Below are positions 33,223 to 42,544 of a DNA stretch of 64,000 bases, in pieces (position 1 is the stretch's first letter; each line of letters begins with the position of its first letter). The translations under genes were made by a program, and so were the position numbers. Source of the DNA: Onchidella celtica. Its lineage: Eukaryota > Mollusca > Gastropoda > Systellommatophora > Onchidiidae. The stretch covers positions 61,042,103-61,106,102 of the forward strand of contig OZ007569.1 of assembly GCA_963931925.1 (NCBI GenBank), written 5' to 3'. Below the pieces are notes generated by a model. The model was not told where the DNA came from. It made no database searches and saw only the letters and a list, made by a program, of their open reading frames with translations.

Positions 33223-34458
33223 ATGCCATCGACAGCATGTCCCATAAGAGGGTGTGCCTATACAACTCCTGAGGAACACCCCATCGATGTGGCTGTCGTA
33301 CTGCTACAACCGCACGGCAAAGAGCATGAGTCTCATTCCACTGCCAAAGTGGAAAAGGTCAAACGACCTACCATTTCCCTCAGTGGCACCACCGAGACGT
33401 GGAATTACTTCAAAGCCAGATGGAACGAGTACAAAACCGCCACAAAAATTTTTGGGGAGGAGGTGGCCATTCAACTACTAGAGTGCTGCGATGAACATCT
33501 TCGACGAGATCTGACACGGTCAAACGGCGGCTCACTCAGCCACAAGCCAGAAGAGGAGGTCCTCGAAGCTATCCGCAAGTTAGCTGTGAGGGAGGAAAAC
33601 ATCATGGTCCTCAGAGTCGAACTGTCTAACATGAGACAGGACCGAGACGAGCCCATACACAACTTTGCAGCTCGTCTTTGGGGACACGCATCCCAGTGCA
33701 AATTCCTAGTCACCTGCAACTCGTGTCAAACAGAGGTGTCATATATGGATCAGCTCATCAAAGACTGCATCATCCGCGGTATTTATGAAAAGGAAATTGA
33801 GCTGGAAATTCTTGGCAATCAAAACCAGGAAATGACCTTAGAACAACTAACAAAGTACATTGAAGCAAAAGAGAGTGGCAGGAGGAGCGCACACCGGTTG
33901 CATGACTCCGAGCCCCGACCCACTAATAACGCTGTAGCAGCAGCCACCAGCGCCTACCGGGCATCCCAAAAACCGTGCGGCTACTGTGGTAACAAAACCT
34001 ACCATGGTAAAAAGTTCAAGGAGAGAGAACAAAAATGTCCAGCAGCAAAACACACATGCAAAAAATGTAACATAACTGGCCATTTTGAGAAAGTGTGCCG
34101 GAGAAAAGATCGGAAGGACAAAACAAATGAGTGTGAAGATCAGACTGATTTTTTGTGCACCTTAAGTGACGATACAAACTTTGACGAGAGTTTCGATGTG
34201 AATGTTGTTGAAAATGACAATGCCAATGGTGCCATGAATGAACATTTTGTGCATTATCAACATACTGATATCAATGTTACTGAAAATTATTTCAATGACG
34301 TCATAAATGAACAACTTATTCATAATGATAATTTTGATGATCATGTCAATGATTCCATGCAGGCTATTGATCCTAACACAAAAAATCATGGAATTATACT
34401 AACCACTGACACTAATGGCATCTCATTAACACCCATAGGACATCACATAGATCTATGA
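33223..34458 (+). CDS. gag: Gag polyprotein of LTR retrotransposon
   Basis: Structural protein expected to form the virus-like particle and bind the element RNA. The first ATG in frame is 33223 (MPSTACPIRGCAYTTPEE), giving 411 residues; the frame is open back to about 33160 without an ATG, so 33223 is the best start. Residues 45-220 are the capsid-like helical region (RPTISLSGTTETWNYFKARW...). Near residues 252-292 there are two Cys/His clusters: CGYC-x5-H-x10-C, and a CCHC knuckle CKKCNITGHFEKVC. The tail is rich in Asn and Asp. It ends at TGA 34456-34458, and the pol frame begins in the +1 frame. Gag identity rests on position, the CCHC knuckle and similarity of the N-terminal motif to invertebrate Gypsy Gag proteins. 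Confidence 0.9.
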   Translation: MPSTACPIRGCAYTTPEEHPIDVAVVLLQPHGKEHESHSTAKVEKVKRPTISLSGTTETWNYFKARWNEYKTATKIFGEEVAIQLLECCDEHLRRDLTRSNGGSLSHKPEEEVLEAIRKLAVREENIMVLRVELSNMRQDRDEPIHNFAARLWGHASQCKFLVTCNSCQTEVSYMDQLIKDCIIRGIYEKEIELEILGNQNQEMTLEQLTKYIEAKESGRRSAHRLHDSEPRPTNNAVAAATSAYRASQKPCGYCGNKTYHGKKFKEREQKCPAAKHTCKKCNITGHFEKVCRRKDRKDKTNECEDQTDFLCTLSDDTNFDESFDVNVVENDNANGAMNEHFVHYQHTDINVTENYFNDVINEQLIHNDNFDDHVNDSMQAIDPNTKNHGIILTTDTNGISLTPIGHHIDL

Positions 34459-34501
34459 GTCACACAGATGGATCCAGCGTCATTCTGACCCACAGCCTTA
34501 C

Positions 34502-37500
34502 ATGCGGGTAAAGATCAAGGCCGACCCTTCAGGCTATAAAGCCATAGACATACCCTACCCACCCATCAGAAAAGCACCCACTGAGTACGTAGCAATAGCA
34601 GACACAGGCTGCCAATCAAGCCTTGCTGGTGTGGAACTCCTAGAAGAGCTAGGTCTGACTGAGACGGATTTGGTGAAAGTCACCATGCGCATGAGCGCAG
34701 CCAACAACAAGAGTATAAAAATTCTTGGGGCATTACTCCTCCACATTACCGCCATGGTTGATGAGAAGAGTGGCAAGGTCAGCACCCGTCAGATGGTGTA
34801 TTTCACGAATGACACCCACAAACTATACCTTAGTAAGAGTGCCTGTACTGACCTAGGCGTAATCTCAGAAAATTTCCCAACTGCTGGAGAGATTCAGACC
34901 CCTCCCATTGAAAGCAGTGACGATCACGCGGGGATTAAACCTAATGCCCGAGCACCGTGTGGATGTCCCCTACGTCAGCCTCCACCCACCATCCAATCAG
35001 TGCTGGAACTACCCCTCCCACTTACTGAAGAAAACCGCTCTAAAATAGAGAATTATTTAAAAGAGCAATATGCCTCATCTGCGTTTAATGTATGCACCCA
35101 CCAACAACTGCCCATAATGACAGGACCACCTATGCACCTTATCATAGATCCAGATGCAAAGCCCATAGCATTTCACACACCATTACCCGTCCCCCTACAT
35201 TGGATGGATGACGTCAAAGCTGATCTAGATAGAGACGTGAGACTAGGTGTGATAGAGCAGGTCCCAATGGGAGAACCAGTGACTTGGTGTCATCGCATGG
35301 TTGTTTGTGCTAAAAAGGATGGCAAACCACGGAGAACTGTGGACTTCCAGCCTCTCAACAAATATGCTGCCAGAGAGACTCACCACACGCAGTCTCCTTT
35401 CATTCAAGCCAGATCAGTGCCGCAGCACACCAAAAAGACTGTTCTCGACGCCTGGAACGGCTATCACAGTGTAGCATTGCACGAAGATGACAGACATTAC
35501 ACGACATTCATCACCCCTTGGGGGAGATACAGGTACAACGTTGCGCCCCAAGGCTACCTCTCATCAGGGGACTGCTATACCCGCAGGTACGATGAAATAA
35601 CATCTGATGTCAGAAACAAAACAAAATGTGTAGATGACGCATTAATATGGGCTCATTCTCTCAAGGACAGTTTTCATCGTACGGTCCATTGGCTCAATTT
35701 GTGTGGGGAGAATGGCGTCACACTGAACCCAGGAAAATTTGTTTTTGGAGCAGATACTGTTGTATTTGCAGGATTCGAAATTTCCGCAACAACAGTAAGA
35801 CCGTGCCCAAAACTCTTTGAGGCAATTGAAAATTTCCCGACACCGAAGAACTTAACTGATCTTAGATCATGGCATGGGCTAATCAATCAAGTGTCATACA
35901 CTTTTGCTTCAGCAGAGATCATGCAGCCCTTTAGGGAACTTCTCAGCTCAAAAACCCCATTCACATGGAATGGAGAACACGACAAATTGTTTGAAACCTC
36001 AAAAAGAGTCATTATCAAGGGCATCACTCATGGTGTTGAAATTTTTGACAAAAATCGCCCTACATGCCTTGCCACCGATTGGAGCAAGTCAGGCATTGGA
36101 TTTTGGTTGTTGCAAAAGCACTGCCAATGTAAAACTAGCAAACCATTCTGCTGCAAGAACGGGTGGAAAATAGCGTTGGTCGGGAGTCGCTTCACCACCC
36201 CGGCAGAATCTCGATATCATCCCATAGAGGGAGAGGCGTTAGCAGTTGTGGACGCACTAGAAAAAGCCAGACATTTCGTTCTGGGATGCAAGGATCTAAT
36301 CATTGCAGCTGACCACAAGCCCCTGGAGAAAATTTTTGGGAACCGCTCCCTTGATGGTATCCCAAACCCAAGACTCAGAAATCTGAAAGAAAAATCTCTT
36401 AGGTTCAGGTTCAAACTGGTACACATACCAGGTATCCACAACAAGGCAGCAGACGGAATGTCAAGGTACCCTGTTGGTGAAGCTACTCAGCTGAAACTTC
36501 CAGATGACACAGCAACACTGTCACACATTCTGCTAGACAGCATTCGAGACATAGCACCTGAAGATGATGATGACCTGGTAATATCTGCAACTGCATCAAC
36601 CTTAGACACCATTAGAACTATTACATGGGATGATGTCAGGACAAAGACAATCAACGATGACGAAATGAGAGAACTGCTCTATCTGATTGACGATGGATTT
36701 CCTGCAACAAAAAAAGAAATGCCTCCACAAATCCAAACATACTTTAACCTCAAAGACGGTTTATATACATTGGATGGAGTTGTAATGTATAATGATCGCA
36801 TCATCATTCCCCAATCGCTCAGACCACAAGTCTTAGAGTCACTTCACTCTGCCCATCAAGGGATATCATCAATGACAGCCAGAGCAGAATCGTCCGTCTT
36901 TTGGCCAGGCATTACTTCTGACATTCAGAAAATCAGAGCAAAATGCCGCCACTGCAATCGCAATGCACCATCACAGCCGAATCCACCTCCCACCCCACCA
37001 AAGGTTCCAATATACCCATTCCAAGCAATATGTGTGGATTACTTCCACTACAGTGGTCAGTACTATTGCGTCACTGTGGACAGATACAGCAACTGGCCAA
37101 TCGTTGACAAAGCAAAAGAAGGAGCCAGTGGTCTCATAACGTGCCTCAGAAAATTTTTTGTTACCTTTGGTATCAGTGAGGAACTTACGTCTGATGGCGG
37201 TCCAGAATTTGCAGCCTCACAAACTGAGCAATTCCTCAAAGACTGGGGAGTCTACCACAGAACCTCCTCTGTGGCCTATCCTCATAGCAATTGCAGAGCA
37301 GAGATCGCTGTTAAGACTGTCAAACGTCTCCTAATGGACAACACAGGCCCTTCTGGAACCCTTGACACTGATGCTTTCCACAGAGCTATGCTACAGTATA
37401 GGAACACACCAGACAAGGAAACTGGCATCTCTCCAGCTCAGTGTATCTTTGGAAGACCAATCAGGGACTTCGTACCCATACATCCTGGAAGATATGAGCC

Positions 37501-38251
37501 CCACCCAACCTGGAGAGAGACTCTGCTTGCCAGGGAAGAAGCCCTAAGGAACCGCCACATGAAAATGGCAGAGAGACTGACAGAACACACAAAGAGGTTG
37601 CCTCCACTTAAAGTCGGAGACAAAGTTAGGATTCAGAATCAAACTGGACCTCACCCCACAAAATGGGACAAAACTGGGACCATCATCGAAGTGCGCCAAT
37701 TCGATCAATACCTTGTGAAAATGGACGGATCAGGTAGGGTTACTTTACGGAACAGAAAATATCTGCGCCATTATGTCCCTGCTACTCCACCTGAAGAGAC
37801 GAGTATATTCAAATATGCACCCCCTCCACAAACAGCTGAATACCCAGCAGACAGCACTTCTTACGATAATGACACAGGGATCAGAAGCACGCCAGCGAGG
37901 AACCCACCACAATTGAGGACACCTACTCAATTGCCACCACCAATCCCAATGCTTCTGCCACCAGAAAAGGAAGAAATGCCGTTAGCCCAATCCCCACCAA
38001 CAGTCCCACCACTGTTGCCTCCAGAAAAGGAACAAATGCCGTTAGCCCGATCCCCACCAACAGTCCCACCACCATTGCCTCCAGAACAGGGCCCCCAAAT
38101 AAATAATGGGCCGCCTTTGGAAGTGCCAACAGGCATTCCGAGAGCAATACTCAGATTACAATCCTACAATAAACAAGGAAAAACAGAGACTACTGTACCT
38201 CCAGGAGGGAAACGAATCACCAGATCAAGCGCAAAACAGAAGGAAACTTGA
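34502..38251 (+). CDS. pol: Pol polyprotein: protease, reverse transcriptase, RNase H, integrase
   Basis: 1249 residues from the first ATG; the frame is open from 34450, so a gag-pol fusion could start there. Domains in order: aspartic protease with DTG at 34-36; RT about 200-460 with CVDD at 376-379 in place of the usual Y/F-x-D-D; RNase H with D526, E578 and D604 in LATDWS, EGEALAVV and AADHKPL; integrase HHCC zinc-binding (H782, H785, C815, C818), then catalytic D846, D898, E934 with D-35-E spacing. The RT-RH-IN order is that of Ty3/Gypsy. The C-terminal part carries a chromodomain-free, proline-rich tail with three 20-residue repeats (LPPEKE.MPLA.SPPTVPP). No disabling change is seen. It replicates the element RNA and inserts the cDNA. 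Confidence 0.95.
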   Translation: MRVKIKADPSGYKAIDIPYPPIRKAPTEYVAIADTGCQSSLAGVELLEELGLTETDLVKVTMRMSAANNKSIKILGALLLHITAMVDEKSGKVSTRQMVYFTNDTHKLYLSKSACTDLGVISENFPTAGEIQTPPIESSDDHAGIKPNARAPCGCPLRQPPPTIQSVLELPLPLTEENRSKIENYLKEQYASSAFNVCTHQQLPIMTGPPMHLIIDPDAKPIAFHTPLPVPLHWMDDVKADLDRDVRLGVIEQVPMGEPVTWCHRMVVCAKKDGKPRRTVDFQPLNKYAARETHHTQSPFIQARSVPQHTKKTVLDAWNGYHSVALHEDDRHYTTFITPWGRYRYNVAPQGYLSSGDCYTRRYDEITSDVRNKTKCVDDALIWAHSLKDSFHRTVHWLNLCGENGVTLNPGKFVFGADTVVFAGFEISATTVRPCPKLFEAIENFPTPKNLTDLRSWHGLINQVSYTFASAEIMQPFRELLSSKTPFTWNGEHDKLFETSKRVIIKGITHGVEIFDKNRPTCLATDWSKSGIGFWLLQKHCQCKTSKPFCCKNGWKIALVGSRFTTPAESRYHPIEGEALAVVDALEKARHFVLGCKDLIIAADHKPLEKIFGNRSLDGIPNPRLRNLKEKSLRFRFKLVHIPGIHNKAADGMSRYPVGEATQLKLPDDTATLSHILLDSIRDIAPEDDDDLVISATASTLDTIRTITWDDVRTKTINDDEMRELLYLIDDGFPATKKEMPPQIQTYFNLKDGLYTLDGVVMYNDRIIIPQSLRPQVLESLHSAHQGISSMTARAESSVFWPGITSDIQKIRAKCRHCNRNAPSQPNPPPTPPKVPIYPFQAICVDYFHYSGQYYCVTVDRYSNWPIVDKAKEGASGLITCLRKFFVTFGISEELTSDGGPEFAASQTEQFLKDWGVYHRTSSVAYPHSNCRAEIAVKTVKRLLMDNTGPSGTLDTDAFHRAMLQYRNTPDKETGISPAQCIFGRPIRDFVPIHPGRYEPHPTWRETLLAREEALRNRHMKMAERLTEHTKRLPPLKVGDKVRIQNQTGPHPTKWDKTGTIIEVRQFDQYLVKMDGSGRVTLRNRKYLRHYVPATPPEETSIFKYAPPPQTAEYPADSTSYDNDTGIRSTPARNPPQLRTPTQLPPPIPMLLPPEKEEMPLAQSPPTVPPLLPPEKEQMPLARSPPTVPPPLPPEQGPQINNGPPLEVPTGIPRAILRLQSYNKQGKTETTVPPGGKRITRSSAKQKET

Positions 38252-38382
38252 TTCTTTCACCAGATGTAGTTTTGCTTGCATTTTATTCATTCTTCTCCTT
38301 TCTTATAAATTTAATTAACTTCACGTCTTGTTTACTTTAAGCCTTTAACGTTCATGAATAACCATTAACATCACTCATATTA

Positions 38383-38397
38383 AAGACTCGGGGGGCA
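38383..38397 (+). promoter_or_regulatory. Polypurine tract of the retrotransposon
   Basis: AAGACTCGGGGGGCA directly precedes the 3' LTR. The G run is the likely plus-strand primer site, although the tract is interrupted by pyrimidines. Confidence 0.6.
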
Positions 38398-38565
38398 TAG
38401 AGAAATATATTACTATTGTTATTATTATGAGTTATATAGATACATTGTTACGTTATTGTTCACATATTGTCATTTTGTATTACACAGACTTCCATCATTG
38501 TGACGTATGAGTCAAATCATTAAAAGTCTGCTCAACCGACCAAATACTTCTTTTCAAGTTATTTA
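38398..38565 (+). repeat. 3' LTR of the retrotransposon
   Basis: Identical to the 5' LTR over all 168 bp when compared by eye. Followed by the target duplication ATAAC. Confidence 0.95.
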
Positions 38566-38570
38566 ATAAC

Positions 38571-38838
38571 AATGTCCGCAATCTTTAGTGTCTGGTCCTA
38601 TGCATCGCCATGGTGATTGTGGCACTGATTTTGATTCGCATTGCGAGCCACAAACCAACTGGCGGCGAGCTAAAAGTAGGTTCTTACAGTGAACAATGGC
38701 ATGTGTGTACATGTTCAATGTGAGACGTTCGGTCAATTCTTCCACTTCCTTTCCCTTGTTTACATGGATGGTAGGGAATCTGACCAGTTTAGATCCATCC
38801 CTGTCATAACAATCAACTACAATGCAACTAGCAGGCAT
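38571..38838 (-). pseudogene. THAP-domain-like fragment
   Basis: On the minus strand the frame from 38838 reads MPASCIVVDCYDRDGSKLVR and continues FPTI..NKGKEVEELTER. This resembles the start of THAP zinc-finger domains: MP at the start, C-x4-C, a RFP motif about 20 residues later and the KGKEVEELTER helix. After that the expected tryptophan-containing helix and the C-x2-H half of the finger are not recognisable; the remainder (VCGSQCESKS) only loosely recalls the VCGSHF motif. It is either the first exon of a larger gene or, more likely, a decayed THAP gene or THAP-type transposase. The retrotransposon inserted beside it. Confidence 0.4.
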
Positions 38839-39048
38839 TTTAACCACTTAGACATATATCTCGAAGTTACACTGATCAGCTGATCCACCGGCCATCTTTA
38901 ATGGCGGAAGAACAAAACAGAAAAACACTTTGTGATGTCATGCCCATTCTACTATAAAATGCAAGTTAATGCATAGTAGTGAGAACTGATGCTACTGCCA
39001 GTGCCCCTGCTTTCTGTCAAATCTGACATGCTGTATTTGAATATGCAC

Positions 39049-39098
39049 TGGAACCCAAGTAAACTGAACTTTGATAATTTGAGTTTCTGCTAAATAGA
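39049..39098 (+). mobile_element. pogo-like transposon end fragment
   Basis: CACTGGAACCCAAGTAAACT followed by GAACTTTGATAATTTGAGTT matches the minus-strand sequence at 28505-28552. It is probably the terminal repeat of the same dispersed family. Confidence 0.35.
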
Positions 39099-39873
39099 GG
39101 TGATTTTGAAGTGAGTTTTTTTTTCCACATCTTTAAATCTCTATCAAACATTTAGACTATTAGACTACTGCTAATGCGAGTTCTAACTGCCCCAATTCTG
39201 ATAAATAGAGCTGATCGAGGGCTCTCACTCATCCTCTATGAACTCAATGTATAAAATTTGTAAGTTAGTGTAACTTCTGATTTCCAGCCCCGTGGCCATG
39301 AAAACCAGTTTCCACAAACACACTGACACAGGCCTGTTCAACAACTCTACCCTTCGCTGCCATTGAGGGGGAGGGTAGAGGTACCCAAAATGATGCAGTG
39401 GGTAGGCTGCAGAGCCTTCCTCTTACGTGTCTGGGCCGACCAAGCGAGAAACTTGGTAGGGGTGGGGCCCCTGCATGCAGCTTGATTCTGCCCCAATGAC
39501 ATCAGCCAACAATACGGTAGGGAGATGGTGCTTGCATTATGGCCAGTGTATTTATCGATTGCTGAAAAAATCACAACAGGTACAGCCGAGCCACGGTATA
39601 CCGTAGAACATAAATTACCCACAGTTGAACCATGAGCCGTACGGTGTGCCCACCATGCTCACATCTATAGAGCCATTCTGGTACACAATGCTCGCTAAGC
39701 ATCACATGACTGTATTCAAAAGTAAAAAGTTATGGTAAGGCCCTGAAGGAAAAGGCCTCACTTTCACAAGGTTCTTAGCACTGCAAATACGGCTCTAGAA
39801 GTGAAATGCGGTCCCTGCGTCTGGGCGGATTCGAATACCGTATTCCGAATCGATAAGCAGCGGTGAATACACT

Positions 39874-40083
39874 GAGGGAGGAGTACCTTAGGCTACTCGA
39901 GCGCCACTTTGTCAGATTGTCAGATTGATAAGTAACGACGTGAGGGTCTAGTCAGTTTGTATCATCGAGGCCGTAGGCCGATGTTCGTCTGGGCAGTAGT
40001 CAGATTGACATATCAGGGAAAGCCCCCGGGGTAGCTATGTATCATCTCTTTTAGCATCTGGTCTTTGGCGCTCGAGTACGGAA
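39874..40083 (-). repeat. Interspersed repeat, reverse copy of the 12.3-12.6 kb sequence
   Basis: Reverse complement of about 12360-12575, including GGCCTACGGCCTCGATGA, CTGACTAGACCCTCACGTCG and GGTACTCCTCCCT. Upstream of it on the minus strand (39874 to about 39785 continuing) is a tRNA B-box-like TATTCGAATCCGC near 39826-39840. That would make it a tRNA-headed SINE, but the head is not well defined. Confidence 0.75.
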
Positions 40084-41668
40084 ATCCTTCCTCGATACGC
40101 GGAATCGATTCCGGCCACACGCAGGTAAAATGGCGAACGAGGCGACGGGACCGCATTTATCTGCTAGTACCGCAAATACATCGCTGCAGTGTTTACATGA
40201 TACACATTCACCACACTACACTCGATGGGGAGGGAGGACGAGTGTGGCATTGTTACTGTGTAATAGTAATTCCATGCAACTGGGTGACAGCCAGGTGGGA
40301 TAACACTTTAGGCCTACAGTCTTGAATTTGAACATCGTATACTGGAGAATGTCTTTATCGATTGATGACGTCACACACAATACATGCGGGGAAGATAAAG
40401 ACAGTTTGCTGACACCAGAACTACCAGATTTAGGCCATTCAATGTTGCTTTTTTGTTTTACCGCTACGATAGGGTCACTTCTAAAGAAAAAAATAATCGA
40501 AAGATCTCATGACTCATACAGGTTCCTTTGCCGTTGCGTTCTTTTGTGTGTATATGGGGGGAAGTCTGCAAGGGGATGTAATTACACGTATGATATGGGG
40601 CAAACTGCAAAATAATGGTTATTTCTCTGTTCAGAGGTAAACCAAACTTTGGTAAATCCAAGTATAATCCATGTCCCGGCAACTACGAATTATACAGGCT
40701 CCACTATACATGTCTTACCAGGAGTATCGGTCTGCATAATAAGTAATTTGTCTTTGGCTTCTTGAGTGTAACTGTAACACTGATTCAGTGTTAGTGTTTT
40801 ACTGTTTAGTTTGAACATTAAACAATGGGTTCATCTGACTGCATGTAGCTCTACTACTGTGGAACTTGGTAAAATTGATATATTTATTAATATTATAATA
40901 AAAAATGCAATGGTCTGTCTCGTTATTATATCCATGGTCTCGCTATTCCAGTAAATTTACATTTATGTACTAAAAGCAAAAAGGACAAACAACAAGGCAT
41001 CTCTCCTCTTGTTAACATGTTGATGTTCTGTACTTCAAAGTTACGTAATTATAAATTTTATATCAAACACACGGCAGATTGTGGTCTTCATGGCGACAAT
41101 GATTTTTTTCTTCTTTTGTTGACGGCCACCGTGTTTCCATCGAATTACAAGATCGGAATCAGATGGCCCCCCCCCCCCCCCTCAAATTAAAAGGGCATTT
41201 CCACTTAGTTACAGTGTCCCATTCGGCGTGATTCAATGAATGTGACCTCCAACATTTGACAACACAGATTTACATGTTGCGAGTGCAGGGTTTAAAAATA
41301 CCAAATTTAAATTTAATGTAGAACAGTAAGATCTAGATTTCTAGGCCTACACTTTAAAACAAAAGAAACTTTCAACTTAGCCCACCACGATAGCTCAGAT
41401 GTCCATGGTCAATTAAATTAAATTACTGTAGGCTACTGGCTGTACTGACTTAGTGACTAAACCAGTGTCTTGATCTACACAGTCAAATCTAGATCTTGGC
41501 CTAAATGAAATCTTGCTAGATCTAGATCTAGATCAAAATTGTAAAACGAATGAGTCTAGATCTAGACTAATTTAGATCTAGATCTAGTGATGTTAGTAGT
41601 TACATGCATGTTACAAGTAGGCCTATGATGTATCGACCTTACTACATGAACTTAGACTAGGTCTAGAA
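40084..41668. other. No recognisable gene; C run and AGATCT patches
   Basis: Contains a C run at 41167-41182 and AGATCTAGATCT-type microsatellite from about 41500 to 41590. Short frames only. Confidence 0.5.
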
Positions 41669-41716
41669 TTGAAAATTGAAATTAATAGATTAAAATTTAT
41701 CCATATCATCCCCCCT
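41669..41716 (+). mobile_element. SINE 3'-tail fragment
   Basis: AAAATTGAAATTAATAGATT and AAAATTTATCCATATCATC repeat the tail of the SINE at 2.3-2.65 kb (2588-2628), again followed by a C-rich run. Only the tail is preserved here. Confidence 0.6.
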
Positions 41717-41789
41717 TCCCCACCAGCAGCAACAAAATTTATTATTCATTATTAAATATATATATTGTTATTAATAAATATTCAAATAT

Positions 41790-42070
41790 TATTTGAGTTG
41801 TGTGTTGTGAACTGATGTGAGTTGTGAACTGCTGTGAGTGTGAACTGTTGTGAGTTGTGAACTGCGCCTAACAGGCTGCGTTACAATTTGCTCTGAGATA
41901 GAGAGAGAGAGAGAGTGAGCGAGACAGTGAGAGAGAAAGAAGCAGTGCAGTGTGTCGAGCGCTTCGCAGGCAGCTCCATTCTGCTCTGTGGTTGACATGT
42001 TGTTTCTGTAAAGCGCATAGAGCATTTTAAATGGATATGCGCTATATAAATGCTATACATTATACATTAT
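41790..42070 (+). mobile_element. SINE/LINE-type tail with terminal stem-loop
   Basis: Ends with AGCGCATAGAGCATTTTAAA...TATGCGCTATATAAATGC, a stem (AGCGCATA / TATGCGCT, 42012-42044) followed by an AT-rich tail. This form of 3' end is widespread in invertebrate SINEs and their partner LINEs. Upstream there are imperfect GTTGTGAACTG repeats (41799-41862) and a (GA)n tract (41899-41940). The 5' boundary is uncertain. Confidence 0.5.
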
Positions 42071-42135
42071 TACATTAGATTCTAGACTAGAGTCTAGATC
42101 TAGATCTAGATGCATACATCTAGAGTCTAATCTAG
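42071..42135. repeat. AGATCT/CTAGAT microsatellite
   Basis: Degenerate TAGATCTAGA units just upstream of the CCDC170-like promoter. The same motif recurs at 11.7, 12.15 and 41.5 kb. Confidence 0.8.
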
Positions 42136-42415
42136 CCTCAAGGTAGAAAATACACAATCTCTGAGACCACTCATTGTTGTTACACACAAACCTGAGGAGA
42201 GACTGGAACACCCATAGCAATATCTTGTGCTGCAGGGGCCAAGTTTTGTGTGAACTTATTGAATTTGTAGAACATCTTGATCTAACAGATTTCCGTTGCT
42301 ACACCACCTTCGAAATCAACTTCACATTTCAAGGGCAGATATCAGAATTTTATGAGTGACGTCCCTTGATAAAATCTCGCCACTTCACGTCCTTATCCTA
42401 TCTTTATTTTGGATC

Positions 42416-42544
42416 ACCGGAAGTATACTCTTGTTGTTTCGTTGCTATGCGAGGTCTGCGAGGGACAATATTTGGTGTTCCCGTGGGTGCTGCACGTTGT
42501 TAGCAAAATTTCTTCTTTTATGATCGAGGAAAAGAAGGTTTGAA
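42416..42544 (+). promoter_or_regulatory. Promoter/5' UTR region of the CCDC170-like gene
   Basis: The stretch upstream of the start codon is richer in CpG than its surroundings. At 42441-42449 it has GTTGCTATG, the left half of an RFX X-box; the right half (CGAGG) is poor. RFX/FOXJ1 control would fit a ciliary protein but is inference. No TATA box seen. Confidence 0.35.

Larger units (their letters stand above)
32907..38570 (+). mobile_element. Full-length Ty3/Gypsy-type LTR retrotransposon, very young
   Basis: Two identical 168-bp LTRs (32912-33079 and 38398-38565) flank gag and pol. A 5-bp target duplication ATAAC lies at 32907-32911 and 38566-38570. Order is LTR, primer binding site, gag, pol (PR-RT-RH-IN), polypurine tract, LTR. 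No env is present. I see no stop or frameshift within either reading frame. The identical LTRs imply a very recent insertion and possible activity. It lies about 1.1 kb upstream of the COX7A-like start codon and beside a THAP-like remnant. The gag start (ACPIRGCAYTTPEE) resembles Gypsy elements I know from marine invertebrates; the exact clade would need a tree. Confidence 0.95.
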
